Positions 1 through 6,050 of a stretch of DNA of 6,380 nt are shown here, piece after piece (the first letter of the stretch is position 1; the number at the start of each line of letters is the position of its first letter). This stretch comes from Bordetella parapertussis (GTDB lineage: Bacteria; Pseudomonadota; Gammaproteobacteria; Burkholderiales; Burkholderiaceae), in NCBI GenBank assembly GCA_945901665.1, contig CAMDLJ010000156.1:1-6380 (forward strand), read 5' to 3'. Under the pieces are notes generated by a model. The model made no database searches. It worked only from the letters and a program-made list of their open reading frames with translations, and was not told where the DNA came from. Both the position numbers and the translations under genes were made by a program.

Positions 1-825
1 GTGAACCGCATGGGTGGGTTCGCACAAAGCATCGAGCATGGAAAAGTGCTGTCGCCCAGGCATGGCCAAAGCCTTGGGCACGCGCTGGATACCCCAGGCT
101 TGCTGCATCAAGGCGTTTTGGCGCAAAAACTCTTCACTTTCATCGCCACCCACCACGCACATCAGTTCGCCCCGCGCCGGTGCAGGTAACCACGCTGGGC
201 TGGCTTTGAGCACGTCTTCATCGGTGAGCAACAAGCCTGACTGCAGCATCGGCGAGCGGCGCACCGACTCGAGTTCATGCAAACCCGAAATGGACAAGGC
301 ATTGCGCACCAAGTCTGGGGGCAAGTCTGGGCTAAATACAGGCCAATCGCAGGCCATCAACATGGCCGCCAAGTGCCCACCCGCTGAATGGCCAGATACC
401 GTGATGCGGCTGGGGTCGCCGCCATATTCGGCGATGTGGCGCCACACCCAGGCCAGCGCCCGCACCATTTGCATGGCGATGTCGGGCACGGTCACTGCCG
501 GGCATAAAGCGTAATTGGGCACCACCACCGTGCAACCCGCACGTTGAAAGGGCAGGGCCATGAAGGAATGGTCAAACTTGTCCAAAAAGCGCCAGTAGCC
601 CCCATGGATGAACACCAATACCGGTGCCCCAGGGCGATTGGCGGGGAAAATATCCAGGGTTTCGGTGCTGTGTGCACCATATGCAATGCTGGTCGAGCAG
701 GCTTGGCTGCGTGCCGCCGCCGATTCACGCACCCAACGATCGAAGTATTGGCCAAAGTCGGGCACCATGGCCCGGTTGTTGTACATGCGGTCGTACCAAT
801 GCGCATCGTGTTCGGGGATGGTCAT
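1..825 (-). CDS. Alpha/beta hydrolase (esterase/arylformamidase-like), C-terminus cut by window edge
   Basis: This reads as 275 codons from ATG at 825 down to base 1 with no stop, so only the last few residues should be missing (relatives are about 270-300 residues). An AGGA sits 7 bases before the ATG and supports this start. The fold signature is clear: an oxyanion-hole HGGYW at residues 74-78, a nucleophile elbow GHSAGG at 145-150 with Ser147, a likely acid Asp228 in VVGGDES, and a likely catalytic His260 near the end. There is no signal peptide, so it should be cytoplasmic. The HGGYW motif plus GHSAGGH resembles the HSL-like/BD-FAE esterases and the animal-type kynurenine formamidases, which hydrolyse small esters or N-formylkynurenine. 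No tryptophan-catabolism gene is visible nearby, so the substrate is not assigned. It lies 88 bases after the bactofilin stop and may be at the end of the same transcript or have its own promoter. Confidence 0.9.
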   Translation of the reverse strand, partial: MTIPEHDAHWYDRMYNNRAMVPDFGQYFDRWVRESAAARSQACSTSIAYGAHSTETLDIFPANRPGAPVLVFIHGGYWRFLDKFDHSFMALPFQRAGCTVVVPNYALCPAVTVPDIAMQMVRALAWVWRHIAEYGGDPSRITVSGHSAGGHLAAMLMACDWPVFSPDLPPDLVRNALSISGLHELESVRRSPMLQSGLLLTDEDVLKASPAWLPAPARGELMCVVGGDESEEFLRQNALMQQAWGIQRVPKALAMPGRQHFSMLDALCEPTHAVH

Positions 826-832
826 GCCGGGG

Positions 833-836
833 TCCT
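833..836 (-). promoter_or_regulatory. Ribosome binding site of the alpha/beta hydrolase
   Basis: On the minus strand AGGA lies 7 bases before the ATG at 825. It fixes the hydrolase start, which is otherwise an edge-truncated frame. Confidence 0.6.
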
Positions 837-913
837 GTTAAAACATCAGTGGGATACCGCAACTTGGGGGTGCTGCTGTCGCGAAACCACGCCTTTGGGC
901 GGGCTCTTTGGGC

Positions 914-1351
914 TTAAAACTTGCCGATTTGCGCGGTGCGGATCACGCTATCGGCTTCGGCGGTGCTGTTGCTGCCCCCACTGGGCGTTTGGATCACCAA
1001 GCCCAACAAGCGTGCCCCATGCTCGACAGCGATGGAGCCGTAAGAGATATCTCCGTGGACCACCGAGTCTTTGTGGAACTCAACGCGCTCGGAAGCATAG
1101 ATATTGCCTTCAACCTTGCCAGCCACCATGACGCGGTGCGCGGTGATGTCACCAGACACCTCGCCAGTGGGACCGATGGCCACAGTGACTTTGTTTTCTT
1201 TGGTGGTTTCGATGTTGCCCTCGACCTTGCCATCAATGCGCACACTGTCGAGCAACACCAAGCGGCCATAAATTTGGGTGGTTCTGCCAATGATGGTGTC
1301 AAACCGCTCCTGCGATGACATCATCGATTTGTCTTTGAGCTTTTCAAACAT
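914..1351 (-). CDS. Bactofilin (polymer-forming cytoskeletal protein)
   Basis: A 145-residue protein of the bactofilin family (DUF583). These self-assemble without nucleotide into filaments of stacked right-handed beta-helices and recruit cell-wall enzymes at the inner membrane face. The core spans about residues 22-120 and shows the short repeating turns of the fold: RIDGKVEGNI (38-47), TGEVSGDI (62-69), VAGKVEGNI (76-84) and SVVHGDI (96-102). A polar tail rich in Ser, Thr and Ala (121-145) follows. The N-terminus MFEKLKDK, with a Phe at position 2 and alternating Lys, resembles the short membrane-targeting peptide described for other bactofilins; that role here is inferred. The frame stays open upstream to 1531, but that extension lies inside the M23 gene and lacks bactofilin character. 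ATG at 1351 with GAGAG 6 bases upstream is the start. It lies 28 bases after the M23 peptidase, almost certainly co-transcribed with it. Confidence 0.95.
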   Translation of the reverse strand: MFEKLKDKSMMSSQERFDTIIGRTTQIYGRLVLLDSVRIDGKVEGNIETTKENKVTVAIGPTGEVSGDITAHRVMVAGKVEGNIYASERVEFHKDSVVHGDISYGSIAVEHGARLLGLVIQTPSGGSNSTAEADSVIRTAQIGKF

Positions 1352-1357
1352 GGTGAA

Positions 1358-1362
1358 CTCTC
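1358..1362 (-). promoter_or_regulatory. Ribosome binding site that decides the bactofilin start
   Basis: GAGAG on the minus strand, 6 bases before the ATG at 1351. It favours the 145-residue bactofilin over the 205-codon open frame reaching to 1531. Confidence 0.6.
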
Positions 1363-1379
1363 GGGGGCAAGCGAACCGG

Positions 1380-2318
1380 TCAGCTTGAGCCGAGGGGCAA
1401 CACTTGCAGGGGGTTGAGGGGGCGGTCCTTGCGAAACACCTCGTAATGAAGATGTGGGCCGGTTGATCGCCCTGTGCTGCCCACGTCGCCCAATTGGGTG
1501 CCGCGTTCGACCACTTGGCCTTCCACCACACGGCGACGGCTCAAGTGGGCGTATCGGGTCATGAAGCCTTCGGCGTGGGTGACCTCGATGACCTGGCCGT
1601 AACTGCCCTCAAAAGAGGAGCGGGTAACGGTGCCTGGAGCCACCGACACCACCGGGGTGCCAGTCGGGGCGGTGAAATCCAAGCCCTCATGCATGGCCAG
1701 TAAGCCGGTGAAGGGGTCATTGCGGATGCCAAAGCCACTGGAAACCCGGAACTCACCCTGAATGGGCAATCCAGTGGGCAAGGAGTGCAACCATTCCAGG
1801 TGCTGGGTCCAGTCTTGGCGCAGTTCGCGCACGGTGGCATCCAAGCGCATCAGGTCTTGCATGGTGCCGTGAATTTCCTGATCCAGGTTTTGGCGGAAAA
1901 ACAGATTGCGCAAGGGGGTGGGCAACAAGGGGCCGCCACGGCCATCGTCCTTTTTGCCATTGTTGAGAAAGCGGTCGCGCAATTGGGTTGGGGTGGCCAA
2001 CTCCATGAAGCGATTCTTAAGGCTCTCGAGTTGCTTGATTTCTTGGGAGGTGGTGTGCAGGTTCTGGCGCAACTGGTCCAGGCGCTCGCGGTAAACCGCT
2101 TCCATGCGTTGTTGTTCGGCCTCTGTGGTGACCCCGCCCATGCTGCGCGCCAAGTCAGGGCTGAACTCCACAGCGATGCGAAAACCCACAAAGTACATGA
2201 CAAAGCCCACGAGCATCAAGGCCACGGACACACCCGCCGTGGCCATGATGACCTTGCGCGCTGTGATGGAGATGGAACGAACGGTACCGGTCGGGCCGGA
2301 TACCCACATGAATTGCAT
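1380..2318 (-). CDS. Membrane-anchored M23 (LytM-type) peptidoglycan endopeptidase
   Basis: A 312-residue zinc metallopeptidase that should cleave stem-peptide cross-links of peptidoglycan in the periplasm. A short cytoplasmic N-terminus precedes one membrane segment (about 22-45). A predicted coiled-coil stretch (about 64-110), a Gly/Pro-rich linker (126-135) and a further helical region lead to the C-terminal M23 domain (about 190-305). The active-site set appears complete: His210 and Asp214 in HEGLD, His258 in YAHLS, and His289 and His291 in HLHYE. This suggests an active enzyme rather than a degenerate EnvC/NlpD-type activator. Architecture and neighbourhood match the M23 peptidases paired with bactofilins, such as LmdC of stalked alphaproteobacteria and Csd-type peptidases with CcmA in Helicobacter. 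ATG at 2318 has an AGG 8 bases upstream; an in-frame ATG at 2309 is the alternative start. Bactofilin follows after 28 bases. Confidence 0.95.
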   Translation of the reverse strand: MQFMWVSGPTGTVRSISITARKVIMATAGVSVALMLVGFVMYFVGFRIAVEFSPDLARSMGGVTTEAEQQRMEAVYRERLDQLRQNLHTTSQEIKQLESLKNRFMELATPTQLRDRFLNNGKKDDGRGGPLLPTPLRNLFFRQNLDQEIHGTMQDLMRLDATVRELRQDWTQHLEWLHSLPTGLPIQGEFRVSSGFGIRNDPFTGLLAMHEGLDFTAPTGTPVVSVAPGTVTRSSFEGSYGQVIEVTHAEGFMTRYAHLSRRRVVEGQVVERGTQLGDVGSTGRSTGPHLHYEVFRKDRPLNPLQVLPLGSS

Positions 2319-2444
2319 GAATGGAACCTGATTTCTGGGAGGGGCAGTTTAATACTGATCGACCGCTGATGCCAAGGCTTGAACGCATAAAAACTCAGGG
2401 TTTTCAGCCAAAAGAAAAACCAAAGACGGGTATTAATTTAACAC
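2319..2444 (-). promoter_or_regulatory. Intergenic spacer, probable promoter region of the M23-bactofilin unit
   Basis: A 126-base gap between two minus-strand genes, clearly AT-richer than its surroundings: bases 2401-2460, which include the end of the upstream gene, are about 30% GC. The length suggests that the M23 gene has its own promoter. The best candidate I see on the minus strand is TTGGCA (2370-2375) and TATTAA (2349-2354), but the 15-base spacing is short and the match is weak. Exact promoter boxes are not claimed. No strong terminator is evident for the upstream gene. Confidence 0.35.
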
Positions 2445-3257
2445 TTAAATACCCATTTTCCAATCTGAGCAGTAAATAACTGCGGGGAAACAGGTCACCC
2501 AGGCCCAGAAAAAGCGATTCAGACCAAAATGCCAAAAGACTAAAAAATGGAAAATACCTGCCAAAAAGCACATGATCTGGGCTGTGACAGGCCCGACCAA
2601 GGCCAAGGGAAAAGCGCACTCCCAAAGAATAAAAGCCCATGCGCTCAGGCGCGCCATCCATGGCCGTTTGAAGAGACTGTTGGCCGGCAATGGGCCATGC
2701 ACGGCATTGCCAAGAAAAATTGTGAGCGCTTGCCCACTTCTCCACTGCGCGTGTTTGAGTTTGACCCAGCCCGACATGAAGTACGAGCTGATGGCATGGA
2801 TGCTGATGTACCACAGGCCGGCTTGCCAGCCCAAGTCTGGGTGCGCCCACAGGCCGACCCCATGGGCGAGCAATCCGCCAGTCAAGACCACCAAGGTCAT
2901 GAAATCACTGCCCCCATTGAAGGCACCCCGCCAGCGAATCAACACCACCACGGCGCTCACAAACAAAAATAAAAAATGCCATCCCTGGGAACCTTGCCAA
3001 GCCATGTGGGCCAACACGGCCAAGCGCAACCAAAGATGGGCTTGGTGCACGGGCGGTTGAAACAAATGGCCCAGCGCCGCCTTCAACCAGCGCGGGTGGT
3101 CGGGCACATCGCCTTTTTGGTCGGGCCAATGCCAAATGCGGTCCACAAGCCCGCTGCGGTGGATGCGCAAAAACTCCAGGGTTTGAACGCCCAGGCTCCA
3201 GACCAACAGCCACTCCACCCACTGAACCGCTTGCGCCAAATCGAGTCCGGTTGACAT
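2445..3257 (-). CDS. HTTM-domain (vitamin K-dependent gamma-carboxylase-like) membrane protein
   Basis: A 270-residue multi-pass inner-membrane protein. Several hydrophobic helices are visible at about 10-28, 73-106, 119-137, 145-163, 203-222, 224-244 and 247-263. Family-typical signatures are FNGGSDFM (113-120), a YFMSGWVKLKHAQWRSGQAL block (159-178) and HFGLNRFFWAW (243-253). The HTTM domain is shared with vitamin K-dependent gamma-glutamyl carboxylase, but most bacterial members have no known substrate, so carboxylation is not claimed. Lys166 and Lys168 sit in the region that, from memory, corresponds to the active-site lysine area of the human enzyme. The protein consists of the membrane domain only, with no lumenal C-terminal domain. 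Its ATG directly abuts the TGA of the upstream gene (TGAATG), so translation is probably coupled. No DCC/DUF393 gene, a frequent HTTM neighbour, is present. Confidence 0.8.
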   Translation of the reverse strand: MSTGLDLAQAVQWVEWLLVWSLGVQTLEFLRIHRSGLVDRIWHWPDQKGDVPDHPRWLKAALGHLFQPPVHQAHLWLRLAVLAHMAWQGSQGWHFLFLFVSAVVVLIRWRGAFNGGSDFMTLVVLTGGLLAHGVGLWAHPDLGWQAGLWYISIHAISSYFMSGWVKLKHAQWRSGQALTIFLGNAVHGPLPANSLFKRPWMARLSAWAFILWECAFPLALVGPVTAQIMCFLAGIFHFLVFWHFGLNRFFWAWVTCFPAVIYCSDWKMGI

Positions 3258-3818
3258 TCAAACCACTGCCGCAGGGGCTTGCATCAAGGTGTGGGAGCTG
3301 ACCACCCCCAAGGTGTCGGAGCGCTCGAGTCGGATTTCAAACTCGAAAACTTGGCCCGCTTGAGCCCCCAGCTGATGCCAACATGCCTCCCGAGCCAAAG
3401 CCTGAACCAAACGGTACGCCACCAAGTCGCGGGCATCGAACTGGGCTGGCAGATGATTCAGGTCGTGGGCCAAATGGTCCACCAGGTTTTGTTGGGACAA
3501 AGCCAAGTTCACGTGCGGGTTGTGCACCCAGCCCCAAAGAGAACGGCGACGGCGTGGGTATATCAAGTGCCATGCCAAAGCAGGCTCAGGCGCTTGGCGG
3601 GCGCCGACCGGCGGCCCGCAGCGCACATACAAACGGGGCTCGTCGCCCACCGCATGAAAAAACTTCCAATTGGGGAAAAAAGCCCGCAGCAAGAAAAGCC
3701 ATGGGCCCTGAACGAAACGTGGCCCCCACCACAGCGTGGCCAGCAGGAACACGAAATACAGCAGGATCAATGCGTGCGTGATTTTCACGGGGTGAAAGCA
3801 TACCGCAGCATGGGACAT
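3258..3818 (-). CDS. Membrane-anchored protein of unknown function, partner of the HTTM gene
   Basis: About 186 residues; I do not recognise the family with confidence. One hydrophobic segment lies near the N-terminus (about 13-32). It is followed by an aromatic, conserved-looking block (44-66) with FFPNW, KFF and PRLYVR, then a hydrophilic domain of about 110 residues ending near 3261. The layout of one anchor, an aromatic FxPxW-like stretch and a soluble domain resembles DUF5819-type proteins that accompany HTTM genes in other bacteria; this is a resemblance from memory, not an assignment. The stop codon abuts the HTTM ATG, so the two probably act together at the membrane. The start is uncertain. 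ATG at 3818 has a hairpin directly against it and no well-spaced Shine-Dalgarno. An in-frame GTG at 3788 would give 176 residues beginning right before the anchor. The same frame remains open much further upstream, but that part is antisense to the oxygenase gene. Confidence 0.7.
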   Translation of the reverse strand: MSHAAVCFHPVKITHALILLYFVFLLATLWWGPRFVQGPWLFLLRAFFPNWKFFHAVGDEPRLYVRCGPPVGARQAPEPALAWHLIYPRRRRSLWGWVHNPHVNLALSQQNLVDHLAHDLNHLPAQFDARDLVAYRLVQALAREACWHQLGAQAGQVFEFEIRLERSDTLGVVSSHTLMQAPAAVV

Positions 3819-3835
3819 CCTGGGCTTTGTCCAGG
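3819..3835. repeat. Short inverted repeat (hairpin) against the proposed start at 3818
   Basis: The 17 bases CCTGGGCTTTGTCCAGG fold with ends CCTGG/CCAGG, one G-T wobble and a further C-G pair around a 3-base loop, giving seven paired positions. On the minus strand the hairpin ends exactly one base before the ATG at 3818. It would hide the usual ribosome-binding position of that start, or could be a protein-binding palindrome in the shared promoter region. Confidence 0.5.
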
Positions 3836-3926
3836 GGTTGGGCTTGTTCAGACTATGCTTGGCGCTGCGCGAACCACTGGAGGCTTTTCCTCGGTGCGCA
3901 CCACCCAGGTCACGCCTGCCAGGATC
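3819..3926. promoter_or_regulatory. Divergent intergenic region between the two gene groups
   Basis: A 108-base region from which both gene groups are transcribed outward, so it should hold both promoters. A TATGCT (3854-3859) on the plus strand could be a -10 box about 68 bases before the oxygenase ATG, but I find no matching -35 at normal spacing. No convincing box was found on the minus strand. Two similar stretches, 3821-3834 and 3839-3851, share TGGGCTT and a TGT/TTCAG-like tail and may be an imperfect direct repeat. Confidence 0.4.
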
Positions 3927-4826
3927 ATGAATTTCGTCAAACAGCAGATCGCACAACGCGTGCGTGACATGACCCACACCCGGCAACAGCCCGAGGTGTT
4001 TTTGCAGCCCGCTGGCGACCCCGGTTTGCTGGGCCCCCATAGCAGTGCCTGGCAAGTGCATGCGCATTTCATGGCCATGATGGTGGGCGGTATCGCCTCT
4101 TTGATCGTCCAGGCATTGCACCCACGCGCATTGGCGGGTGTGTGGGACCATTCCAGCTTTCGCGATGACCTGGGCGCGCGCCTGGGGCGGACCGCTTTCT
4201 TCATTGCAGCCACCACCTATGGCGGGCGGGCCATGGCCGAACAAGCCATGCAACGGGTCCAGCGCATCCATCGACAAGTACAAGGCGTCGATGCCCAAGG
4301 TCAGGCCTACCGCGCCGATGACCCGCACCTGCTGGCTTGGGTGCACTTGGCCGAATGCACCAGTTTCATGCGCGCCTACGACACCCATGGCCGCCCAAGC
4401 TTGGACAGCCATGGCCAAGACCGCTACTTTGCCGAGATGGCCTTGCTCGGCAGCGCCATGGGCACTGGCCCCATGCCCACCCATCGCGCCGCCTGTGAGC
4501 GTGCCTTGTTGAACTTCCTGCCCGAATTGCGCTGCGATGAACGCACACGGTATGTCCTCAATTTGCTAGACCACTACCCCACAGAACCGCCATACCAGCC
4601 CTTGATGAAAATGGTGGTGCGCGCTGCTCACCACAGCTTGCCAGCTTGGGTGTACCCCTTGCTGCAACAGCCTGACCCCAGTTGGGGCGAACGTTTGTGG
4701 GTGCGCCAAGCCTTGGCCCAGGTGTCTGCCCCCATTCAGTGGGCCTTGAACGATGAGGGCGTGGCCGCCTTCGCTCGGCAACGGGTGCGACAAGCCGGGG
4801 ACATGGCCCCCCCAGAAACAAGGTAA
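3927..4826 (+). CDS. MpaB/rubber-oxygenase-like (DUF2236) protein
   Basis: A 299-residue protein of the oxygenase MpaB family (ER-bound oxygenase mpaB/rubber oxygenase Lcp catalytic domain, DUF2236). Characterised relatives are b-type heme oxygenases such as latex-clearing protein and fungal MpaB; most bacterial members have unknown substrates. Family features are the ALHPRALAGVWDHS block (63-76) after a hydrophobic helix (49-63), FRDDLGARLGRTAFF (78-92), and WVHLAECTSF (138-147). His140 is a plausible heme ligand by position, and Arg88-Thr89 lie in the stretch that contributes conserved residues in Lcp; both are inferred. No signal peptide is seen. ATG at 3927 has AGGA only 2 bases upstream, which is tight. 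An in-frame ATG at 3855 adds 24 residues that do not look family-like. The MFS gene begins 9 bases after the stop, so an operon is likely. Confidence 0.85.
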   Translation: MNFVKQQIAQRVRDMTHTRQQPEVFLQPAGDPGLLGPHSSAWQVHAHFMAMMVGGIASLIVQALHPRALAGVWDHSSFRDDLGARLGRTAFFIAATTYGGRAMAEQAMQRVQRIHRQVQGVDAQGQAYRADDPHLLAWVHLAECTSFMRAYDTHGRPSLDSHGQDRYFAEMALLGSAMGTGPMPTHRAACERALLNFLPELRCDERTRYVLNLLDHYPTEPPYQPLMKMVVRAAHHSLPAWVYPLLQQPDPSWGERLWVRQALAQVSAPIQWALNDEGVAAFARQRVRQAGDMAPPETR

Positions 4827-4835
4827 GCTGATCGG

Positions 4836-6050
4836 GTGGATACCAACGCTTTCAAAGAAATATGGGCCCAGCGCAGCTTCATGCGCTACTGGGGCTACCG
4901 CATCACCAGCACCTGTGCCAATCAAATGATGATGGTCGCATTGGGCTGGCAGATGTATGAAACCACCCAAAGCGCCTGGGACTTGGGATTGGTGGGTTTG
5001 TATCAATTTGTACCCGCCTTGCTGCTATCGCTGTGGGCGGGCCATGTGGCCGACCGTTTGAACCGGCTGCACATCATCTTGGCCACCTCGGTGGTGCAAG
5101 CCGGTGTGGCGGCCATTTTGCTGGGCGCCAGCGAACAACAGGCCATCAGCAAAGAACTGATCTTGGCCCTGGCCTTGGTGATGGGTGCCGTGCGGGCTTT
5201 TCAAATGCCCGCTTCCCAAGCCATGATGCCCGCCTTGGTGAGCGAAGCCCTGTTGGCACGGGCGACGGCCTTTAACTCCTCGGGCATGCAAGTGGCCATC
5301 ATCTCCGGGCCCGCATTGGGTGGCTTGATATTTGCACTGGGGGCCAGCGCGGTGTATGCCACCGCACTGGTCTTGTTGTTGCTGGCCTGCGCTTTGCTTT
5401 GGGGCTTGGGTTATCAGCGGCATGTGGTGACCAGCGAAGCAGCCACTTTGCGCACCGTCTTGGCGGGGGTGCATTTTGTGTGGCACAACAAACTCTTGCT
5501 GGGGGCCATTTCGCTGGATTTGTTTGCCGTGCTGTTGGGCGGGGCCACCGCCTTGCTGCCCATGTTTGCCAAAGATATTTTGATGGTCGGCCCCTGGGGC
5601 CTGGGTTTGTTGCGCGCTGCACCGGCCATGGGCGCACTGGCGGCCTCCATTTGGCTCACCACACATCCCTTGCAACGGCGGGTGGGCCATGTTTTGCTGA
5701 TCGCCGTCGCCGTTTTCGGTTGCGCCATGGCCTTGTTCGCCGTGTCCACCCATTTTTGGTTGTCCATGCTGGCCTTGGCCATCAGCGGTGCGGCCGATAC
5801 CGTCAGCGTGGTGATCCGCATGACCTTGATGCAACTGGAGACACCCGACGAGATGCGCGGCCGGGTGGGTGCGGTCAACTCGATTTTCATTGGCGCCAGC
5901 AACGAACTGGGCGAGTTCGAATCGGGCGCGGCCGCCGCTTGGCTGGGCCCCGTCATGGCCACCTTGGTCGGTGGCCTGGGCACCATCCTGGTGGCCTTGA
6001 TGTGGCTGCGTTTGTTCCCTAAGCTGGCGCAAAGGGACAAACTGGAATGA
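4836..6050 (+). CDS. MFS exporter (EntS/MFS_3-like), GTG start
   Basis: A 404-residue major facilitator with about 10-12 hydrophobic helices, placing it in the inner membrane as a proton-driven transporter. The loop 2-3 motif A is GHVADRLNR (69-77), with Asp73, Arg74 and Arg77. The stretches FQMPASQAMMPALV (122-135), NSSGMQVAIISGPALGG (147-163) and DEMRGRVGAVNSIFIG (338-353) are typical of the EntS-like MFS_3 group, whose known members export siderophores or drugs; substrate here is unknown. The central loop between the two halves is around 191-215. The GTG at 4836 is preferred because the reading begins with the usual short cytoplasmic lead before helix 1 and follows the previous stop by 9 bases; AAGG at 4820-4823 is a distant ribosome site. 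The next in-frame ATG, at 4881, would trim the lead. The stop overlaps the next ATG by four bases (ATGA). Confidence 0.9.
   Translation: MDTNAFKEIWAQRSFMRYWGYRITSTCANQMMMVALGWQMYETTQSAWDLGLVGLYQFVPALLLSLWAGHVADRLNRLHIILATSVVQAGVAAILLGASEQQAISKELILALALVMGAVRAFQMPASQAMMPALVSEALLARATAFNSSGMQVAIISGPALGGLIFALGASAVYATALVLLLLACALLWGLGYQRHVVTSEAATLRTVLAGVHFVWHNKLLLGAISLDLFAVLLGGATALLPMFAKDILMVGPWGLGLLRAAPAMGALAASIWLTTHPLQRRVGHVLLIAVAVFGCAMALFAVSTHFWLSMLALAISGAADTVSVVIRMTLMQLETPDEMRGRVGAVNSIFIGASNELGEFESGAAAAWLGPVMATLVGGLGTILVALMWLRLFPKLAQRDKLE

Noticed and set aside
1..1318. Several plus-strand open frames of 60-200 codons over the hydrolase and bactofilin
   Set aside because: They oppose two well-supported minus-strand genes and show no recognisable domain or membrane segment.
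1352..1531. N-terminal extension of the bactofilin frame
   Set aside because: It lies within the M23 catalytic domain coding sequence and has no bactofilin character; ATG at 1351 with GAGAG is the better start.
2399..2421. GGTTTT/AAAACC inverted repeat after the HTTM gene, considered as a terminator
   Set aside because: The stem is AT-rich with an 11-base loop and no immediate T-run on the minus strand, so it is too weak to call.
3279..3926. Plus-strand open frame upstream of the oxygenase
   Set aside because: It is antisense to the HTTM partner gene and unlike any oxygenase N-terminus.
3819..4484. Minus-strand open frame continuing upstream of the HTTM partner gene (408 codons in total)
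   Set aside because: It is antisense to the clear DUF2236 oxygenase, is low in protein character, and only its last 186 codons show a membrane anchor and a domain-like sequence.
4807..4813. Run of seven C near the end of the oxygenase gene, considered as a phase-variation tract
   Set aside because: It is short, lies four codons from the stop, and slippage would leave nearly all of the protein unchanged.
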